Below are positions 61,264-64,000 of a stretch of DNA of 64,000 bases, in pieces. This DNA is from Hydractinia symbiolongicarpus. Its lineage: Eukaryota > Cnidaria > Hydrozoa > Anthoathecata > Hydractiniidae. Each line of letters starts with the position of its first letter. Within the stretch, counting starts at the first letter, position 1. Under the pieces are notes generated by a model. It had not been told where the DNA came from. It ran no database searches and was given only the letters and a program-made list of their open reading frames with translations. The position numbers were made by a program, and so were the translations under genes. The stretch lies in the NCBI RefSeq assembly GCF_029227915.1, contig NC_079877.1, positions 32,515,851 through 32,579,850 on the forward strand. Direction: 5' to 3'.

Positions 61264-63158
61264 TAAACTTTTTTTATTCAGCGTCTCATCAAAAATAAAA
61301 ACATTTTTGAAAACTAGAAGTCTCATGCGTTTTAGTGGTGAAAAGATAATTTGAAAAATCGTTCGGGAAATGAGTTTACACCCTGGGTACTTTCCTTGTA
61401 TACTTTTGACTTTACAGGCCGAGTCTGAGATTTACGGGAAATCGTATAAAAAGTATACAAAGAAAGTACCCAGGGAGTAAACTCATTTCCCGAACGATTT
61501 TTTAAATTATTTTTTCACCACTAAAACGCATGAGACTTGTAGTCTTCAAACTTGTTTTCATTTCAAAAATGAAAACAAGTTTGAAGACTACAAGTCTCAT
61601 GCGTTTTAGTGGTGAAAAAATAATTTAAAAAATCGTTCGGGAAATGAGTTTACTCCCTGGGTACTTTCTTTGTATACTTTTGACTAAACGGGCCAAACCC
61701 GGGATTTACGGGAAATCGGGGGTTTTCGTTTGCCGGCGATTAAACTTCTTTTATTCAGCGTCTCATCAAAAATGAAAACATTTTTGAAAACTACAAGTCT
61801 CGTGCGTTTTAGTGGTGAAAAGATAATTTAAAAAATCGTTCGGGAAATGAGTTTACACCCTGGGTACTTTGTTGTATACTTTTGACTATACAGGCCGAGT
61901 CTGAGATTTACGGGAAATCGCAGGTTTTCGCTTGCCGGCGTTTGAACTTCTTTTATTCAACGTCTCATCAAAAATGAAAACATTTATAAAAACTACAAGT
62001 CTCATGGGCTTTAGTGGTGAAATAATAATTTAAAAAATCGTTCGGGAAATGAATTTACACCCTGGGTACTTTCTTTGTATACTTTTGACTATACGGGCTG
62101 AGTCTGGGATTTACGGGAAATCGCAGGTTTTCGTTTGCCGGCGATTAAACTTCTTTTATTCAGCGTCTCATCAAAAATGAAAACATTTTTGAAAACTACA
62201 AGTCTCATGCGTTTTAGTGCTGAAAAAATAATTTAAAAAATCGTTCGGGAAATGAGTTTACACCCTGGGTACTTTCTTTGTATACTTTTGACTTTACAGG
62301 CCGAGTCCGGGATTTACTGGAAATCGCAGGTTTTAGTTTGCCGGCGTTTAAACTTTTTTTATTCAGCGTCTCATCAAAAATGAAAGCAAGTTTGAAGACT
62401 ACAAGTCTCATGCGTTTTCGTGGTCAAAAAAAAATTTAAAAAATCGTTCGGGAAATGATTTTACTCCCGGGGTACTTTCTTTGTATACTTTTGATTATAC
62501 GGGCCGAGTCCGGGATTTACGGGAAATCGCGGGTTTTCTTTTGCCAGCGATTAAACTTCTTTTATTCAGCGTCTCATCAAAAATGAAAACATTTTTAAAA
62601 ACTACAAGTCTCATGGCCTTTAGTGGTGAAATAATAATTTAAAAATCGTTTGGGAAATGAGTTTAGTCCCTGGGTACTTTCTTTGTATACTTTTGACAAT
62701 ACGGGCCGAGTCCGGCATTTACGGGAAATCGCAGGTTTTCGTTTGCCGGCGATTAAACTTCTTTTATTCAGCGTCTCATCAAAAATGAAAACATTTTTGA
62801 AAACTACAAGTCTTATGCGTTTTAGTGGTGAAATATAATTTAAAAAATCGTTCTGGAAATGAGTTTACTCACAGGGTACTTTCTTTGTATACATTCGACT
62901 ATACGGGCCAAGCCCGGGATTTACGGGAAATCGCGGGTTTAGGTTTGCCGGCGATTAAACTTCTTTCATTAAGCGTCTCATTAAAAATGAAAACATTTTT
63001 AAAAACTACAAGTCTCACGCGCTTTAGTGGTGAAAAAAAAATTTAAAAAATCGTTCGGGAAATGAGTTTACTCCCTGGGTACTTTCTTTGTATACATTCG
63101 CCTATACGGGCCAAGCCCGGGATTTACGGGAAATCGCGGGATTTCGTTTGCCGGCGAT
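61264..63158 (+). repeat. 9-monomer unit, copy 2, enlarged to 1,895 bp by a palindrome
   Basis: Offset from copy 1 is 1,824 bp before the palindrome and 1,895 bp after it, so the palindrome event added 71 bp. The rest of the unit is near-identical to copy 1. Confidence 0.85.
61449..61681. repeat. 233-bp near-perfect palindrome (2 x 115 bp, 3-bp spacer)
   Basis: Arms 61,449-61,563 and 61,567-61,681 are exact reverse complements (checked base by base), separated by CAA. The right arm is ordinary forward satellite from AAATGAAAACAAGTTTG to GTATACTTTT. The left arm replaces 47 bp of the paralogous monomer (59,621-59,667) with 118 bp. The host monomer is therefore 274 bp long (ATG at 61,370 to ATG at 61,644). 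The six bases left of the arm, with CGTATA, also match the reverse complement of the common TATACG motif if three bases are skipped. Confidence 0.95.
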
Positions 63159-64000
63159 TAAACTTCTTTTATTCAGCGTCTCATCAAGAATGAAAACATT
63201 TTTGAAAACTACAAGTCTTATGCGTTTTAGTGGTGAAAAAATAATTTAAAAAATCGTTCTGGAAATGAGTTTACTCACAGGGTACTTTCTTTGTATACAT
63301 TCGACTATACGGGCCAAGCCCGGGATTTACGGGAAATCGCGGGTTTAGGTTTACCGGCGATTAAACCTCTTTCATTAAGCGTCTCATCAAAAATGAAAAC
63401 ATTTTTGAAAACTACAAGTCTCATGGGCTTTAGTGGTGAAATAATAATTTAAAAATCGTTTGGGAAATGAGTTTACACCCTGGGTACTTCCTTTGTATAC
63501 TTTTGACAATACGGCCCGAGTCCGGAATTTACGGGAAATGGCGGGTTTTCGTTTGCCGGCGATTAAACTTCTTTTATTCAGCGTCTCATCAAAAATGAGA
63601 ACATTTTTAAAAACTACAAGTCTTATGCGTTTTCGTGGTCAAAAAAAAAATTAAAAAATCGTTCGGGAAATGATTTTCCTCCCTGGGTACTTTCTTTGTA
63701 TACTTTTGACTATACGGGCCGAGTCCGGGATTTACGGGAAATCGCGGGTTTTCGTTTGCCGGCGATTAAACTTCTTTTATTCAGCGTCTCATCAAAAATG
63801 CAAACATTTTTAAAAACTACAAGTCTCATGGGCTTTAGTGGTGAAATAATAATTTAAAAATCGTTTGGGAAATGAGTTTAGTCCCTGGGTACTTCCTTTG
63901 TATACTTTTGACAATACGGCCCGAGTCCGGGATTTACGGGAAATCGCAGGTTTTCGTTTGCCGGCGATTAAACTTCTTTTATTCAGCGTCTCATCAAAAA
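63159..64000 (+). repeat. Terminal domain C monomers
   Basis: About four monomers, with GTTTTCGTGGTC and CTCATGGGCTTTAG variants and TACTTCCTTTG replacing TACTTTCTTTG at 63,485 and 63,891. The last monomer is cut by the window end at CTCATCAAAAA. Confidence 0.75.

Larger units (their letters stand above)
1..64000 (+). repeat. Tandem satellite array, ~203-bp monomer, ~315 copies
   Basis: The motif GAAATGAGTTTAC recurs throughout; the first starts of its ATG fall at 1, 203, 405, 608, 811, 1014 and 1217, giving units of 202-203 bp. Within a monomer the order is: GAAATGAGTTTAC, a CCTGGGTACTTTCTTTGTATAC segment, a CpG-dense stretch containing CCGGGATTTACGGG and GCCGGCGATTAAAC, a CAGCGTCTCATCAAAAATG segment, ACTACAAGTCTCATGCG, then TAGTGGTGAAAAAATAATTT and AAATCGTTCGGG. 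Apart from four SINE copies, the array is uninterrupted and reaches both window ends, so its true length is unknown. Head-to-tail organisation, near-integer spacing and local homogenisation are what is known of satellites evolving by unequal exchange. No stretch looks like unique coding DNA. Function is not determinable here; a centromeric or heterochromatic role is inference. Confidence 0.97.
55591..64000 (+). repeat. Satellite domain C, mixed A- and B-like monomers
   Basis: GCCGAGTCCGGG monomers alternate with GCCAAGCCCGGG monomers. Frequent local variants are ATCGCAGGTTTTCG, CTCATGGGCTTTAG, TTTTGACAATACGG and GAAAACAAGTTTGAAGAC (the last only from 58,866 on). The array runs off the window end without interruption. 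No gene or SINE seen. Confidence 0.8.

Noticed and set aside
193-63654. More than one hundred open frames of 60-122 codons on both strands (for example 6,918-7,226 and 60,930-61,298)
   Set aside because: They recur with the satellite period, translate the same few peptides from both strands, start and stop at fixed monomer positions, and are broken by ordinary monomer variants. The monomer length (203, not a multiple of 3) shifts frame at each unit. No codon-level constraint or domain is visible.
1-64000. CRISPR array
   Set aside because: Repeats are about 203 bp and directly contiguous with no unique spacers; there are no cas-like genes.
1-64000. Hammerhead ribozyme in the satellite (minus strand TTGATGAGACGC)
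   Set aside because: The core needs CTGANGA followed by a stem and GAAA. Here the first C is T, no stem II partner follows, and there is no GAAA in the right place. The SINE string CTGATAG also fails.
1-64000. Telomeric or subtelomeric repeats
   Set aside because: No TTAGGG-like or other short telomere repeat tract was seen on either strand.

Overview
The window is a eukaryotic satellite-DNA array from end to end. I see no protein-coding gene. A monomer of about 203 bp (range roughly 194-206, one aberrant unit of 274) is repeated about 315 times, almost all head to tail in one orientation. A hand-built consensus has 77 G+C in 203 bases (38%). It runs from a GAAATGAGTTTAC motif through a CpG-dense block (ACGGGCC..CCGGGATTTACGGG..GCCGGCG) to an A/T-rich third (TCAAAAATG-AAAA-CATTTTTGA dyad, GTGAAAAAATAATTTAAA). 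Every reading frame longer than 60 codons is the same few peptides recurring with the repeat, so none is annotated as a gene.

Layout: (1) 1 to about 20,285, domain A. Monomers mostly read CTTTTGACTATACGGGCCGAGTCCGGG, with local higher-order repeats (HORs) of 6, 8, 5, 6 and 9 monomers and a 1.6 kb block seen again 6,888 bp downstream. (2) About 20,286 to 45,840, domain B. Monomers often read CATTCGACTATACGGGCCAAGCCCGGG with CCTCTTTCATTAAGCG. Here the duplications are larger (14-mer of 2,826 bp, 4,841 bp offset, 9-mer of about 1.81 kb), and a recurrent monomer variant carries an inverted segment that can fold into a hairpin. (3) About 45,841-55,590, a second copy of a 9.7-9.9 kb block that starts near 35,910. 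(4) About 55,590-64,000, mixed A- and B-like monomers with a 1.82-1.90 kb tandem duplication and one 233-bp near-perfect palindrome (61,449-61,681).

The only non-satellite DNA is a 317-bp tRNA-derived SINE, present four times (43,546; 45,079; 53,277; 54,810). The four copies appear identical, and their spacing (1,533 and 9,731 bp) equals that of the surrounding satellite duplications. This implies one insertion followed by two segmental duplications rather than four insertions.

Organism: a eukaryote, most likely a metazoan, because of the tRNA-SINE with a (TAA)n/A12 tail. The SINE body resembles, from memory only, repeats I associate with anthozoan cnidarians. I could not search for it, so this is a hint and not an identification. 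The array could be centromeric or pericentromeric heterochromatin; nothing in the sequence proves that. Block boundaries below were found by comparing paralogous copies by eye and are good to about 50-100 bp unless stated otherwise.
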